A stretch of 64,000 bases of DNA from Janthinobacterium rivuli (GCF_029690045.1 NZ_CP121464.1:5146001-5210000), one strand, 5' to 3'; numbered from the stretch's first letter, positions 1 through 8,457 are shown. The notes: generated by a model not told the origin, from the sequence alone. Numbers and translations: made by a program.

Positions 1-123
1 TAGAGAAACAACCTTCAGTGCGATAGGTGAAAAGCCATGGACTATCCGCTTGCTTCGTAGGGGAACGTGCCCCCTTGGCCCGCCCCAGCGGCTCCCGGCC
101 AGCACAGCCGCAGTGAACAATGT

Positions 124-151
124 TTGCCCTGCGGCAGAAAGCACGGATAAT
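124..151 (+). promoter_or_regulatory. possible sigma70 promoter of the OsmC-YcaO gene
   Basis: TTGCCC at 124-129 and GATAAT at 146-151 are 16 nt apart, a reasonable -35/-10 pair about 35 nt before the ATG at 188. Bases 1-123 hold no recognisable gene. This is a pattern match only. Confidence 0.35.
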
Positions 152-187
152 AGCGCCTAACTCATAAGCACTGTATTGGATTACCTC

Positions 188-2392
188 ATGGAAATTAAAG
201 TCAACTTTCTCGACAAGCTGCGTCTCGAAGCCAAGTTCGACGATTTTACGGTCATCGCCGACCAGCCCATCCGCTACAAGGGCGATGGCTCGGCGCCCGG
301 CCCGTTCGATTACTTTTTGGCATCATCGGCACTGTGCGCGGCCTACTTCGTGAAGTTGTATTGCGATACGCGCAATATTTCCACCGAAAACATCCGCCTG
401 TCGCAAAACAATATCGTCGATCCGGAAAACCGTTACCAGCAGATTTTCAAGATCCAGGTCGAGTTGCCGGCCGATATTTCGGCCAAGGACCGCCAGGGCA
501 TCCTGCGCTCGATCGACCGTTGCACGGTGAAAAAAGTGGTGCAAACGGGCCCCGAGTTCGTCATTGAAGAGGTGGAGAACCTGGACGCCGACGCCCAGGC
601 CTTGCTGGCCCTGAATCCGGCCCCTGGCGCGAATACTTATATCGTCGGCAAGGATTTGCCGCTGGAACAGACCATCGCCAATATGTCGGGCCTGCTGGCG
701 GGCCTGGGCATCAAGATTGAAATCGCCTCGTGGCGCAACATCATTCCGAACGTGTGGTCGCTGCATATCCGCGACGCGCATTCGCCCATGTGTTTCACCA
801 ACGGCAAGGGCGCGACCAAGGAAAGCGCGCTGGCGTCGGCCCTGGGCGAGTATATCGAGCGCCTCAGCAACAACCATTTCTACGCCGGATCGTTCTGGGG
901 CGAGGACATCGCCAACGCGCCATTCGTCCACTACCCGAACGAGCGCTGGTTCAAGCCGGGCCGCAAGGATGCGTTGCCGAAAGAGATACTCGATGAGTAT
1001 TGCCTCGACATCTACAATCCCGATGGCGAACTGCGCGGCTCGCACCTGATCGATACCAACTCCGGCAATACGGAGCGCGGCATCTGCTCGCTGCCGTATG
1101 TGCGCCACTCCGATGGCGAGGTCGTGTACTTCCCCTCGAACCTGATCGAAAACCTGTACGTCAGCAATGGCATGAGCGCCGGCAATACCCTGGTCGAAGC
1201 GCAGGTGCAATGTCTGTCGGAAATTTTCGAGCGGGCCGTCAAGCGCGAAATCCTCGAAGGCGAAATCGCCCTGCCCGACGTGCCGCAGGACGTGCTGGCG
1301 AAATACCCGGGCATTCTGGCCGGCATCCAAGGACTGGAAGAACAGGGTTTCCCCGTGCTGGTCAAGGATGCGTCGCTGGGCGGCGTGTATCCGGTGATGT
1401 GCGTCACCCTGATGAACCCGCGCACGGGCGGCGTGTTCGCCTCGTTCGGCGCGCACCCGAGCCTGGAAGTGGCGCTCGAGCGCAGCCTGACGGAATTGCT
1501 GCAGGGCCGCAGCTTTGAGGGCCTCAACGACTTGCCGCAGCCGACCTTTGCCAGCGAAGCCGTCACCGAGCCAAACAACTTCGTCGAACACTTCATCGAT
1601 TCGAGCGGCATCGTCTCGTGGCGCTTCTTCAGCGCCAAGGCCGATTACGATTTTGTCGAGTGGGATTTTTCCGGCCACGGCGAGAACTCCAATGCCGAGG
1701 AAGCGGCAACCCTGTTCGGCATCCTCGCCGGCATGGGCAAAGAAGTCTACACGGCCGAGTATGACCAGCTGGGCGCCACGGCCTGCCGCATCCTCGTGCC
1801 CGGCTATTCGGAGGTGTATCCGGTCGAAGATCTGATCTGGGACAACACCAACAAGGCGCTGCTGTTCCGCGCAGACATCCTGAACCTGCATAAACTGGAC
1901 GATGCCAGTCTGGAAGACTTGCTCGACCGCCTGGAAAACAGCGAGCTCGACGAGTACGGCGACATCGCCACCCTGATCGGCATCGAGTTTGACGAAAATA
2001 CGGTCTGGGGCCAGCTGACGACGCTGGAACTGAAGCTGCTGATCCATCTGGTTCTGCAGCAGTTCGAGGAAGCGAAAGAGCTGGTGGAAACCTTCCTGCA
2101 GTACAACGACAACACGCTCGAACGCAAACTGTTCTATCAAGCCTTGAACGTGGTGCTGGAAGTGGAACTCGATGACGAGCTCGAGCTGGACGATTACGTC
2201 GTCAATTTCCGCCGCATGTTTGGCAACGAACGGATGGACGCGGTGCTGGGCTCGGTGGACGGCAGCGTGCGCTTCTTCGGCCTGACCCCGACCAGCATGC
2301 AACTGGAAGGCCTCGACAGGCACCAGCGCCTGATCGACAGCTTCAAGAAGTTGCATGCGGCGCGCGCCAAGGCGGCGGCCACAACCCGTTAA
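188..2392 (+). CDS. ycaO: OsmC domain / YcaO domain fusion protein
   Basis: This 734-residue protein joins an N-terminal OsmC-like domain (about residues 1-140) to a YcaO domain (about 160-590) and a helical C-terminal tail. The OsmC part keeps two cysteines in family-like settings, C50 (SSALCAAYF) and C112 (DRCTVKK), which in OsmC/Ohr proteins form the peroxide-reducing pair. YcaO-family proteins use ATP to activate amide backbones in azoline or thioamide formation; the E. coli YcaO has been linked to RimO-dependent methylthiolation of ribosomal protein S12. The actual substrate here is unknown. I prefer the ATG at 188 to the in-frame TTG at 176 because homologues begin near MEIKVNF. No RiPP precursor or cyclodehydratase partner is visible next to it, so it is probably the housekeeping type rather than a natural-product enzyme. 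Confidence 0.88.
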   Translation: MEIKVNFLDKLRLEAKFDDFTVIADQPIRYKGDGSAPGPFDYFLASSALCAAYFVKLYCDTRNISTENIRLSQNNIVDPENRYQQIFKIQVELPADISAKDRQGILRSIDRCTVKKVVQTGPEFVIEEVENLDADAQALLALNPAPGANTYIVGKDLPLEQTIANMSGLLAGLGIKIEIASWRNIIPNVWSLHIRDAHSPMCFTNGKGATKESALASALGEYIERLSNNHFYAGSFWGEDIANAPFVHYPNERWFKPGRKDALPKEILDEYCLDIYNPDGELRGSHLIDTNSGNTERGICSLPYVRHSDGEVVYFPSNLIENLYVSNGMSAGNTLVEAQVQCLSEIFERAVKREILEGEIALPDVPQDVLAKYPGILAGIQGLEEQGFPVLVKDASLGGVYPVMCVTLMNPRTGGVFASFGAHPSLEVALERSLTELLQGRSFEGLNDLPQPTFASEAVTEPNNFVEHFIDSSGIVSWRFFSAKADYDFVEWDFSGHGENSNAEEAATLFGILAGMGKEVYTAEYDQLGATACRILVPGYSEVYPVEDLIWDNTNKALLFRADILNLHKLDDASLEDLLDRLENSELDEYGDIATLIGIEFDENTVWGQLTTLELKLLIHLVLQQFEEAKELVETFLQYNDNTLERKLFYQALNVVLEVELDDELELDDYVVNFRRMFGNERMDAVLGSVDGSVRFFGLTPTSMQLEGLDRHQRLIDSFKKLHAARAKAAATTR

Positions 2393-2470
2393 AGTCACGC
2401 GCACGGGCCGGCGCGGCAGCTCGGCAGGAACAGTTGCGTCAGCTCCAGCAGAAACGGCAGGAGTAAAACC

Positions 2471-2569
2471 GTGCGCATCGCTCAATTGGCCCGGACTACG
2501 GCTTTGAGCGGGCTCGCCCCGGCCGAAATCGACTCCTGCCTGCGAATTGGCAAACCCGAGGCTGAATAA
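2471..2569 (+). CDS. possible 32-residue small ORF
   Basis: A GTG-started ORF follows an AGGAG (2459-2463) with an ideal 7-nt spacer. It encodes MRIAQLARTTALS followed by a short tail. The first 13 residues resemble the first helix of MerR-type regulators, but the recognition helix and the rest are absent, so this could be a MerR remnant, a real micropeptide, or chance. It lies in the 247-bp gap between ycaO and the next gene. Confidence 0.22.
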   Translation: MRIAQLARTTALSGLAPAEIDSCLRIGKPEAE

Positions 2570-2594
2570 ATCCCTTGCTGCGAACTTTCTCCAG

Positions 2595-2621
2595 ATTGCG
2601 ATGACAAACCCATATCGCAAT
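2595..2621. promoter_or_regulatory. 8-bp inverted repeat before the muramidase-like gene
   Basis: ATTGCGAT (2595-2602) and ATCGCAAT (2614-2621) are perfect inverted repeats 11 bp apart, ending 18 bp before the ATG at 2640. They could be a dimeric regulator site or a 5' UTR hairpin near the ribosome binding site. No partner is identified. Confidence 0.3.
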
Positions 2622-2639
2622 GAGAAACGGAGCATACCC

Positions 2640-3449
2640 ATGGATAAGCAACTGAGCGACATCGCCACCGCCCCGCTGACGGCATCGGCCTTGCCGCCGC
2701 CAGCTCGTTTGACAGCCGAGTTAGGGGCCCAGCTGCAAGAAACAATACTGGAAATCGCGGCCCGAACCGAACTGGCACGTTACCGCTGGCTCGACCGCGG
2801 CGTCGCGCCAGCAGGCTACATCAAGGGCATGGCCATGGCATTTGCCAAGGCATACCTGAACTGGAGCAAGGGCGATACCATTGCCGTGACCATGGCCGCA
2901 GCCGCACATGGCAACGACGACAACGATGCGCTGGACTGGTATGACGAGCAATTCGCGGCCCTGGGCATGCAGAATGACAAGGATGGCGCCGATACCCTGC
3001 GGCATCTGTATGTCCTCCTGACGGGCCTGGGCATGCGCGAAAGTTCTGGCCGCTATTGCGAAGGCCGCGACAGGAGTGCCCGCAATATGGCGGCAGACAC
3101 GGCGGAGGCGGGGCTGTTCCAATCCAGCTATAACCTGATAGGACACTCGGCCCTGATGCGCCAGCTATTCGCCTCGTATGCGAACTCCACGGAACTGCTA
3201 TCGGTCTTCCGGGAAGGCGTGCATTGCAAGCCTGACGAGCTGGAAAATCATGGTACGGAAAAGGCTGGCCTGGCATTCCAGCAACTCTCCAAGTCCTGTC
3301 CCGCCTTCGCCGTCGAACTGGCGGCGCTCGGGCTTCGGCTCAGGCGCCGCCTATGGGGCCCCATCAACCGCAGAACCGTGGAACTGCGCGCCGAATGCGA
3401 CTCGATGCTGTTGCAGGTACAGCATGCGGTGAAGCAGTCCATGCAATAG
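2640..3449 (+). CDS. putative lysozyme/muramidase-like protein
   Basis: This 269-residue protein has no obvious signal peptide. Its central part contains GMRESSGRYCEGRD followed about 15 residues later by TAEAGLFQSSYN. A Glu in a GxxESSG context followed by an AGLFQ-type block is reminiscent of lysozyme-fold enzymes (goose-type/GH23-like), where the Glu is catalytic. I call this a resemblance, not an assignment. The ATG at 2640 has a GGAG-type Shine-Dalgarno sequence; in-frame upstream starts exist at 2601 (ATG) and 2547 (TTG) and would add up to 31 residues. The gene stands alone between ycaO and a convergent gene, and no holin, phage or secretion gene is near. Without a signal peptide it might be exported by a non-Sec route or be cytosolic. 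Confidence 0.5.
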   Translation: MDKQLSDIATAPLTASALPPPARLTAELGAQLQETILEIAARTELARYRWLDRGVAPAGYIKGMAMAFAKAYLNWSKGDTIAVTMAAAAHGNDDNDALDWYDEQFAALGMQNDKDGADTLRHLYVLLTGLGMRESSGRYCEGRDRSARNMAADTAEAGLFQSSYNLIGHSALMRQLFASYANSTELLSVFREGVHCKPDELENHGTEKAGLAFQQLSKSCPAFAVELAALGLRLRRRLWGPINRRTVELRAECDSMLLQVQHAVKQSMQ

Positions 3450-3481
3450 AGGCGGGCAGCGGCCAACATGGGCGCATCCGA

Positions 3482-4630
3482 TCAGCCGCCCGCCAGCGCC
3501 GCGATCTCTTTCTGCATGTTGTCTATCGCCCGCGCGTTGTACTGGTCGGCAAAATACGCATCCCCAAACAGCTGGCCCGCCTGCGCCTTGGCGCTCAGGT
3601 GCTGCAGAGCCAGGCCCCGCTGCTCGTTGAAGCGCACGGGGTCCACGTGCGCGTATTCGCGGACGATGGCTTGCGTATAGGCTTGATACACTTCTTCATC
3701 TTGCCCCAGGATGGCCAGGTCGGCGCTGAGCATGGCGTCCTTCAGCGCGTGGCTGATGCCGGGTCCCTGGAAGTGGTCGGTGGCGCGTATCAGTTGCGCC
3801 ACATCAAGGTTGTCGCCCGCATCGAGGCCGCTGGCCAGCCACAGCTGGGCACTCGCCTCTTCGCTCGAATACAGGGCATCGTCGTCGTGGCTGTAGACGG
3901 CGTCGTGGAACCAGAACGCTTTCTTGACCAGCGCGCTGTCGCGCTTGGGCGCAAAGGTATTGTCGGCCCACACGCGGATCTCGGACAGGCCGTGCACCAG
4001 GTGGTCGAGGTTGTGATAGTGGCGATCCGCGCCGCCATACGCCTGCGGGCCCGTCAGGTGCGCGAACCAGTGGTCCGCCAGCGCGATGTCCGCTGGCGAG
4101 GCGGTGGCATAGTTCCACAGCGCTTCCCACTCCTTGCGCAGGCAGTCGAGTATCCACGCCTGGTAGGCGGGACCAGGGACGAATTTCTTCATGGTCCAGT
4201 TCCAGCCCACGGGGCCTTCCAACGCCTTGACGAAGCTGGAGCTGACGGAACCGAGGTCGCGCGGCGGCATGACGAAAATCGTCTTGGCGCCCTGCAGTAC
4301 GTCCACATTCGTTTGCTGAATCAGGTTTTCATAGTCAAAATCGGCCGTCGTGCGGATGCCGCGGATCAGGTAGTCGCAGCCATGCTTTTTCGCCGCGCGC
4401 GCCGTGTAGTCGCCCTTGACGATGACCACCTGCACATTGTCCCAGCCGCATTCGCGCGCGCTCTGCTCGATGATGCGCTTGCGGTCTTCGGCGGGGAATT
4501 GCGGCTTCTTGGCGGGGTTTTGCGACAGGAACACGATCACCTCGTCGGCGAGCGAACGCGCTTCGCCGATCACCCACATGTGGCCGTTGGTGATGGGGTC
4601 GAGGGTGCCTGAAAAGCCGATCTTCTGCAT
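3482..4630 (-). CDS. CoaD-like adenylyltransferase fused to an HD phosphohydrolase
   Basis: This 382-residue two-domain protein is unusual. Residues 1-165 follow phosphopantetheine adenylyltransferase (CoaD) closely: GTLDPITNGH (the T-x-x-H nucleotidyltransferase signature, H17), KK at 41-42, LIRGIR with R90, and SVSSSFVK near 128-135. Residues about 180-382 match the predicted metal-dependent HD phosphohydrolases related to COG4339, with HYHNLDH (204-210), FHDAVY (241-246) and a downstream ADLAILG block. CoaD makes dephospho-CoA from 4'-phosphopantetheine and ATP and is usually a stand-alone protein of about 160 residues, so this copy is probably a paralogue with a changed or added activity. 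The HD domain could hydrolyse the nucleotide product or a related metabolite; that is inference. It is convergent with the muramidase-like gene, 32 bp away. Confidence 0.8.
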   Translation of the reverse strand: MQKIGFSGTLDPITNGHMWVIGEARSLADEVIVFLSQNPAKKPQFPAEDRKRIIEQSARECGWDNVQVVIVKGDYTARAAKKHGCDYLIRGIRTTADFDYENLIQQTNVDVLQGAKTIFVMPPRDLGSVSSSFVKALEGPVGWNWTMKKFVPGPAYQAWILDCLRKEWEALWNYATASPADIALADHWFAHLTGPQAYGGADRHYHNLDHLVHGLSEIRVWADNTFAPKRDSALVKKAFWFHDAVYSHDDDALYSSEEASAQLWLASGLDAGDNLDVAQLIRATDHFQGPGISHALKDAMLSADLAILGQDEEVYQAYTQAIVREYAHVDPVRFNEQRGLALQHLSAKAQAGQLFGDAYFADQYNARAIDNMQKEIAALAGG

Positions 4631-4724
4631 GCTGCGCTCCGTTTGCTTGATTGCTTATTGCGCAGACAATATATGCCAGCGGCGCGCGCGTCAATGCAAC
4701 ATGCCAAAGATCATGATCAAAATA

Positions 4725-6065
4725 TTATTTTTTCACGGCTTGCGGGAATTCCACGCGCACGCACAGGCCGCCCAGGCGCTCGGATTTATCCAGCACCAGG
4801 CGCGCGCCATGGCGCTCGGCGATGGCCTTGATGATGGCCAGCCCCAGGCCGCTGCCGTTGGCGTCCGTGCCGGGCACGCGGTAGAAGCGGCTGAAGACGC
4901 GCTCGCGCTCTTCGGGCGGGATGCCGGGGCCGTTATCTTCCACCGACAAGGTCACGCCGACGGGGCTGGCGCGCAGGTCGATATCGACCGTGCCGCCCTG
5001 CGGCGTGTACTTGATGGCGTTGTCGACCAGGTTGCGCAGCATGATGTTGAGCGCATCGGCCTGGCCCGCCACCTTGGCCGCATCCATGTGGTGCAGGCCA
5101 AGGTCGATCTTGCGCGCCTGCGCGATGCCGGCCATGTCGCCCAGCGCCCGCTTGACGACATCGTTCAAGTCCACCGCCTGCAGCTGGTCGCCGCTGGCGG
5201 CACTGGCTTCCTGGCGTGCCAGCACCAGCAGCTGCTCGACCAGGCGCGTGGCCCGCTCGATGCCGGCGCTCACGCGGCTGATCGCCAGGCTGCGCTTTTC
5301 TTCCGATTCGGCCCGTTCCAGGCTCAATACCTGCAATTTGAGGGCAGCCAGCGGCGTGCGCAATTCATGCGCGGCGTCGGCGACAAAGTGCTGCTGCGCG
5401 TCGAACGCCGTTTTCACGCGCCCGAACAACAGGTTCAGTTCATGCACCAGCGGACGCACTTCGTCGGGCAAGCCCGCTTCCGAGACGGGAGATAAATCGT
5501 CCGCCTGGCGCGCCGCCACCTGCTTGCGCACGCGCGAGACGGGCGCCAGCGAACCGCTGACGACCCACCAGACGACGAGCATCAATATCGGCGCCATCAG
5601 GGCAATCGGCCCCACCGTGCGCAGCGCCAGGCTACCGGCCATGCGCTTGCGCACGGCCATGTCCTGGGCGATCTGCACGGTCTGGGAACTGGTTTGCACG
5701 GAGAAGATGCGGTAAGTCGTGCCGTTCGCCTTTACATTCGAAAAGCCCAGCACGGCGCGCTGCGGCAGTTCCGCGCGCGTGATCGAACGGAACACCTGCA
5801 CGCCGTCCGGCGTCCACACCTGCACCACCATGTCGTTGTTGACGGGGTCGGCAGGCAAGGCTTGCGCATGGTTGGCCAGCGGCGCGCCGGAACGCAGCGA
5901 CAGGGCCATCTGCTGCATGTGATAATCAAAAATCTGGTCGGCGTCGTACAGGGCGCTGCGGTAGGCGATCGACGCCTGCGCCAGCGCCGCCATGATGATG
6001 GCCGCCAGCAAAAACCACAGCAGGCGGCCGCGCAGCGAATGCGTCACCGTGACCTTCATCCTCAT
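4725..6065 (-). CDS. sensor histidine kinase, QseC/PmrB type
   Basis: This 446-residue inner-membrane kinase has an N-terminal TM helix, a short periplasmic sensor of about 130 residues, a second TM near residue 160, a HAMP linker, a HisKA domain with the phosphoacceptor motif AAHELRTPLAAL, and a HATPase domain with NLVDNAIKYTP (N box), DNGPGIPPEER (G1) and GSGLGLAI (G2). Its ATG overlaps the stop of the response regulator gene by 4 bp (ATGA at 6062-6065), so the two are translationally coupled. The architecture and operon order (protease, regulator, kinase) fit an envelope-sensing system of the QseBC/PmrAB class. The ligand cannot be told from sequence. Confidence 0.9.
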   Translation of the reverse strand: MRMKVTVTHSLRGRLLWFLLAAIIMAALAQASIAYRSALYDADQIFDYHMQQMALSLRSGAPLANHAQALPADPVNNDMVVQVWTPDGVQVFRSITRAELPQRAVLGFSNVKANGTTYRIFSVQTSSQTVQIAQDMAVRKRMAGSLALRTVGPIALMAPILMLVVWWVVSGSLAPVSRVRKQVAARQADDLSPVSEAGLPDEVRPLVHELNLLFGRVKTAFDAQQHFVADAAHELRTPLAALKLQVLSLERAESEEKRSLAISRVSAGIERATRLVEQLLVLARQEASAASGDQLQAVDLNDVVKRALGDMAGIAQARKIDLGLHHMDAAKVAGQADALNIMLRNLVDNAIKYTPQGGTVDIDLRASPVGVTLSVEDNGPGIPPEERERVFSRFYRVPGTDANGSGLGLAIIKAIAERHGARLVLDKSERLGGLCVRVEFPQAVKK

Positions 6066-6721
6066 GCCTTGGGCACCATGTAGCCGAGGCCGCGCACGTT
6101 CTGGATCAAGTCGCTGCCCAGCTTCTTGCGCAAGCCGTGGATATACACTTCCACGGCGTTGCTGTTGACTTCATCCTTCCAGCTGTACAGTTTTTCCTCC
6201 AGCTGCGCCCGCGACAGCACGATGCCGGGACGGGCGATCAGCGCTTCCAGCACGGCCCATTCGCGCGCCGACAGGTTGACGGGATGGCCCTCGGCGATCA
6301 CTTCGCGCGTCAGCGGATTGATGGACACGCCCTGGTGTTCAAAGATCGGCTCCGGCCGCCCCGAGGCGCGCCGCAACAGGGCGCGTATGCGCGCCAGCAA
6401 TTCGTCGAGGTCATACGGTTTGAGCACATAATCGTCGGCGCCCGCGTCGAGGCCCGCGATGCGCTGCTCGACGGCGTCGCGCGCCGTGGCCACGAGGACC
6501 GGCGTATCTAGCTTGCGCAAACGCATCGAGCGCAGCACGTCGAGGCCATCCTTGCGCGGCAAGCCCAGGTCCAGCAATACCAGGTCATAGGTCTGCGTCT
6601 GCAGGGCCGTATCGGCCATGTCGCCATCCTTGACCCAGTCCACCGCGTAATGCTCGGCGCGCAGCAAATCGAGCACCACTTCGCCGATCATCGTATCGTC
6701 TTCTACCAGCAATAAGCGCAT
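6062..6721 (-). CDS. response regulator, OmpR/PhoB family (QseB/PmrA-like)
   Basis: This 219-residue regulator has an N-terminal receiver (acidic pair ED near residues 8-9, phospho-acceptor Asp in LVLLDLGLP near residue 51, TAR and KPYDLDEL switch blocks) and a C-terminal winged helix ending in VRGLGYMVPKA, typical of QseB/PmrA. It is coupled to the kinase gene by a 4-bp overlap and lies 97 bp downstream of degP. Two yTTAAk-N5-yTTAAk-like boxes upstream of degP are plausible targets, which would make the degP-regulator-kinase unit autoregulated. That last step is inference. Confidence 0.9.
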   Translation of the reverse strand: MRLLLVEDDTMIGEVVLDLLRAEHYAVDWVKDGDMADTALQTQTYDLVLLDLGLPRKDGLDVLRSMRLRKLDTPVLVATARDAVEQRIAGLDAGADDYVLKPYDLDELLARIRALLRRASGRPEPIFEHQGVSINPLTREVIAEGHPVNLSAREWAVLEALIARPGIVLSRAQLEEKLYSWKDEVNSNAVEVYIHGLRKKLGSDLIQNVRGLGYMVPKA

Positions 6722-6763
6722 GGCTGCTCCTTGTTCAATTTTTCACCCCAAAGGCGAAAAACC

Positions 6764-6790
6764 GGGGTCGAACCCTGAGGGTTCGACCCC
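6764..6790. repeat. GGGGTCGAACCC palindromic intergenic repeat
   Basis: Left arm GGGGTCGAACCC (6764-6775), a 3-nt loop TGA, and a perfectly complementary right arm GGGTTCGACCCC (6779-6790). A sister element with the same geometry and a two-base compensatory change lies at 29700-29726. It sits between degP and the response regulator gene and could form a stable RNA hairpin in either orientation. No U-tract follows, so it is not a standard terminator. Confidence 0.75.
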
Positions 6791-6818
6791 AGTATTTGCC
6801 CTTGGGTTTGCTTCTTCA

Positions 6819-8339
6819 TTAACCTAAACGTACGGGAATAAAAATCTTGTCCGGTCCCCGCTGTATCAGCAAGGCGACCGACTTGGCGGATTTTTCCACC
6901 ACGTCGCGCACCTGCTCGACGGTATTGACGGGACGGCCGTTCACCGACAATAACACGTCGCCCGGCTGCACTCCGGCATTCGCCGCAGCACCGCCCGCGT
7001 CTTCCACCAGCAGGCCGGCGCTGATGCCGGCCTCGCGTTTTTCATCCGATTGTAACGGACGCAGGGCCAGGCCCAGCTTTACCTTGCCGGCGGCGCTGTC
7101 GCTCTTCGCCACTTCGGCCACCTTGTCGGCCGCATTGCCCAGGGTTGCCGTCAGGCTGACGATCTTGCCGTCACGCCAGACATCCATGCTGATCTTGTCG
7201 CCGGGCAAGGACGTGCCCACCAGCGCCGGCAAGTCGGCCGAGCCGATGATGCGCTGGCCATTCACCTTGCGCACCACGTCGCCCGATTTCAGGCCCGCCT
7301 TGTCGGCCGGGCTGCCCCGCTCCACGTTGGCGACCAGCGCGCCTTCCGGCGTGGCCAGCTTGAACGAGTCGGCAAAGCCCTGGTTGACTTCCTGCACCGT
7401 CACGCCCAGCTTGGCATGGCTGGCCTTGCCCGTGGCGACGATCTGGTCCTTGATGCGGCCCGCCAAGTCGATCGGAATAGCGAAGGACAAGCCCTGGAAG
7501 CCGCCCGTCTGGCTGTATATCTGCGAATTGATGCCCACCACTTCGCCGCGCGTGTTGAACAGCGGGCCGCCCGAGTTGCCGGGGTTGACCGCCACATCCG
7601 TCTGGATGAAGGGCACATTGCTGTCGTCCGGCAGGGAACGGCCCTTGGCGCTGACCACGCCGGCCGTCACCGTGCTGTCGAAGCCGTATGGCGAACCGAT
7701 GGCCAGCACCCACTCGCCCACTTTCAGGTCGCTGGAATGGCCGAGCGGCACGATGGGCAGGTTGTTGGCGTCGATTTTCAATACTGCGATGTCCGTCTTC
7801 GGATCCGTACCCAGCACCTTGGCGCGGAATTCGCGGCGGTCGTTGAGCTTGACGGTCACTTCGCGCGCATCGCGCACCACGTGGGCGTTCGTCATGATGA
7901 TGCCGTCGGGGCTGACGATGAAGCCGGAGCCGAGGCCGTGCGTGGGCACGTCGCGGCCGCCGCGCTGCCCGCCTTGCGGACCCTGGAAGCGGCGGAAGAA
8001 TTCGAAGAAGGGATCGTTGCCGAAATCGTCATTGCCAGCCTGGGCCGAGGGGTCGTAGGCCACCTTGGTGCTGCCCGTGACGCTGATATTGACGACGGCC
8101 GGGCTGTTGCGCGAAGCGATCTGACTAAAGTCGGGCAAGGCCACCAGTGGCGCGCTGGCTGCAGGTGCCACTGCGGCAGCCACGGGGGCGCCTGGGGCAG
8201 CGGCAGCGGCGGCGGCATTCGCGCCAGCATTGTTCTGATGCACCACCATGGCGCCACCGGCGCCCAGCACACCGATCGCGGCCAGCGCGGCTACGGTGCG
8301 TTTGATTTTCAGGGATGCGGTATTCTTTTGCTGTTCCAT
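6819..8339 (-). CDS. degP: DegP/MucD-type periplasmic serine protease (Do family)
   Basis: This 506-residue HtrA-family protease/chaperone has an N-terminal hydrophobic export/anchor segment (about residues 15-35) followed by an Ala/Pro-rich linker. The trypsin-like domain has the triad in TNAHVV (His), TDIAVLKI (Asp) and NPGNSGGPLF (Ser), and two PDZ domains follow. It degrades or refolds damaged envelope proteins. The ATG at 8339 is chosen because a GAGGAG sits 6-7 nt upstream; the frame also has a TTG at 8357. Two direct-repeat boxes at 8392-8409 and 8440-8457 suggest control by the downstream QseB/PmrA-type regulator. Confidence 0.93.
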   Translation of the reverse strand: MEQQKNTASLKIKRTVAALAAIGVLGAGGAMVVHQNNAGANAAAAAAAPGAPVAAAVAPAASAPLVALPDFSQIASRNSPAVVNISVTGSTKVAYDPSAQAGNDDFGNDPFFEFFRRFQGPQGGQRGGRDVPTHGLGSGFIVSPDGIIMTNAHVVRDAREVTVKLNDRREFRAKVLGTDPKTDIAVLKIDANNLPIVPLGHSSDLKVGEWVLAIGSPYGFDSTVTAGVVSAKGRSLPDDSNVPFIQTDVAVNPGNSGGPLFNTRGEVVGINSQIYSQTGGFQGLSFAIPIDLAGRIKDQIVATGKASHAKLGVTVQEVNQGFADSFKLATPEGALVANVERGSPADKAGLKSGDVVRKVNGQRIIGSADLPALVGTSLPGDKISMDVWRDGKIVSLTATLGNAADKVAEVAKSDSAAGKVKLGLALRPLQSDEKREAGISAGLLVEDAGGAAANAGVQPGDVLLSVNGRPVNTVEQVRDVVEKSAKSVALLIQRGPDKIFIPVRLG

Positions 8340-8391
8340 GAATTGCTCCTCATTCAATGAGATTTTGATGTATGCAATAGTGGGCCACGAG

Positions 8392-8409
8392 TCTTAGGCG
8401 GTGCTTAAC
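8392..8409 (-). promoter_or_regulatory. QseB/PmrA-like box, proximal to degP
   Basis: On the minus strand this reads GTTAAGCACCGCCTAAGA, a direct repeat of the form TTAAk-N5-yYTAA with one deviation in the second half. It ends 53 bp before the degP ATG. The yTTAAk-N5-yTTAAk pattern is the known recognition form of PmrA/QseB-class regulators. Confidence 0.4.
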
Positions 8410-8439
8410 ATTTTTCCATTTGGAAACAGGCATTTGCGC

Positions 8440-8457
8440 CTTTAAGCAGGGTTTAAT
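8440..8457 (-). promoter_or_regulatory. QseB/PmrA-like box, distal to degP
   Basis: On the minus strand this reads ATTAAACCCTGCTTAAAG, two TTAA cores with the 11-bp periodicity expected for a tandem-binding OmpR-family dimer. It lies 30 bp upstream of the proximal box. Confidence 0.42.

Noticed and set aside
323..2668. 781-codon open frame on the minus strand
   Set aside because: Antisense to the clearly recognisable OsmC-YcaO gene; it is an Arg/Ala/Gln-rich shadow frame produced by high GC codon use.
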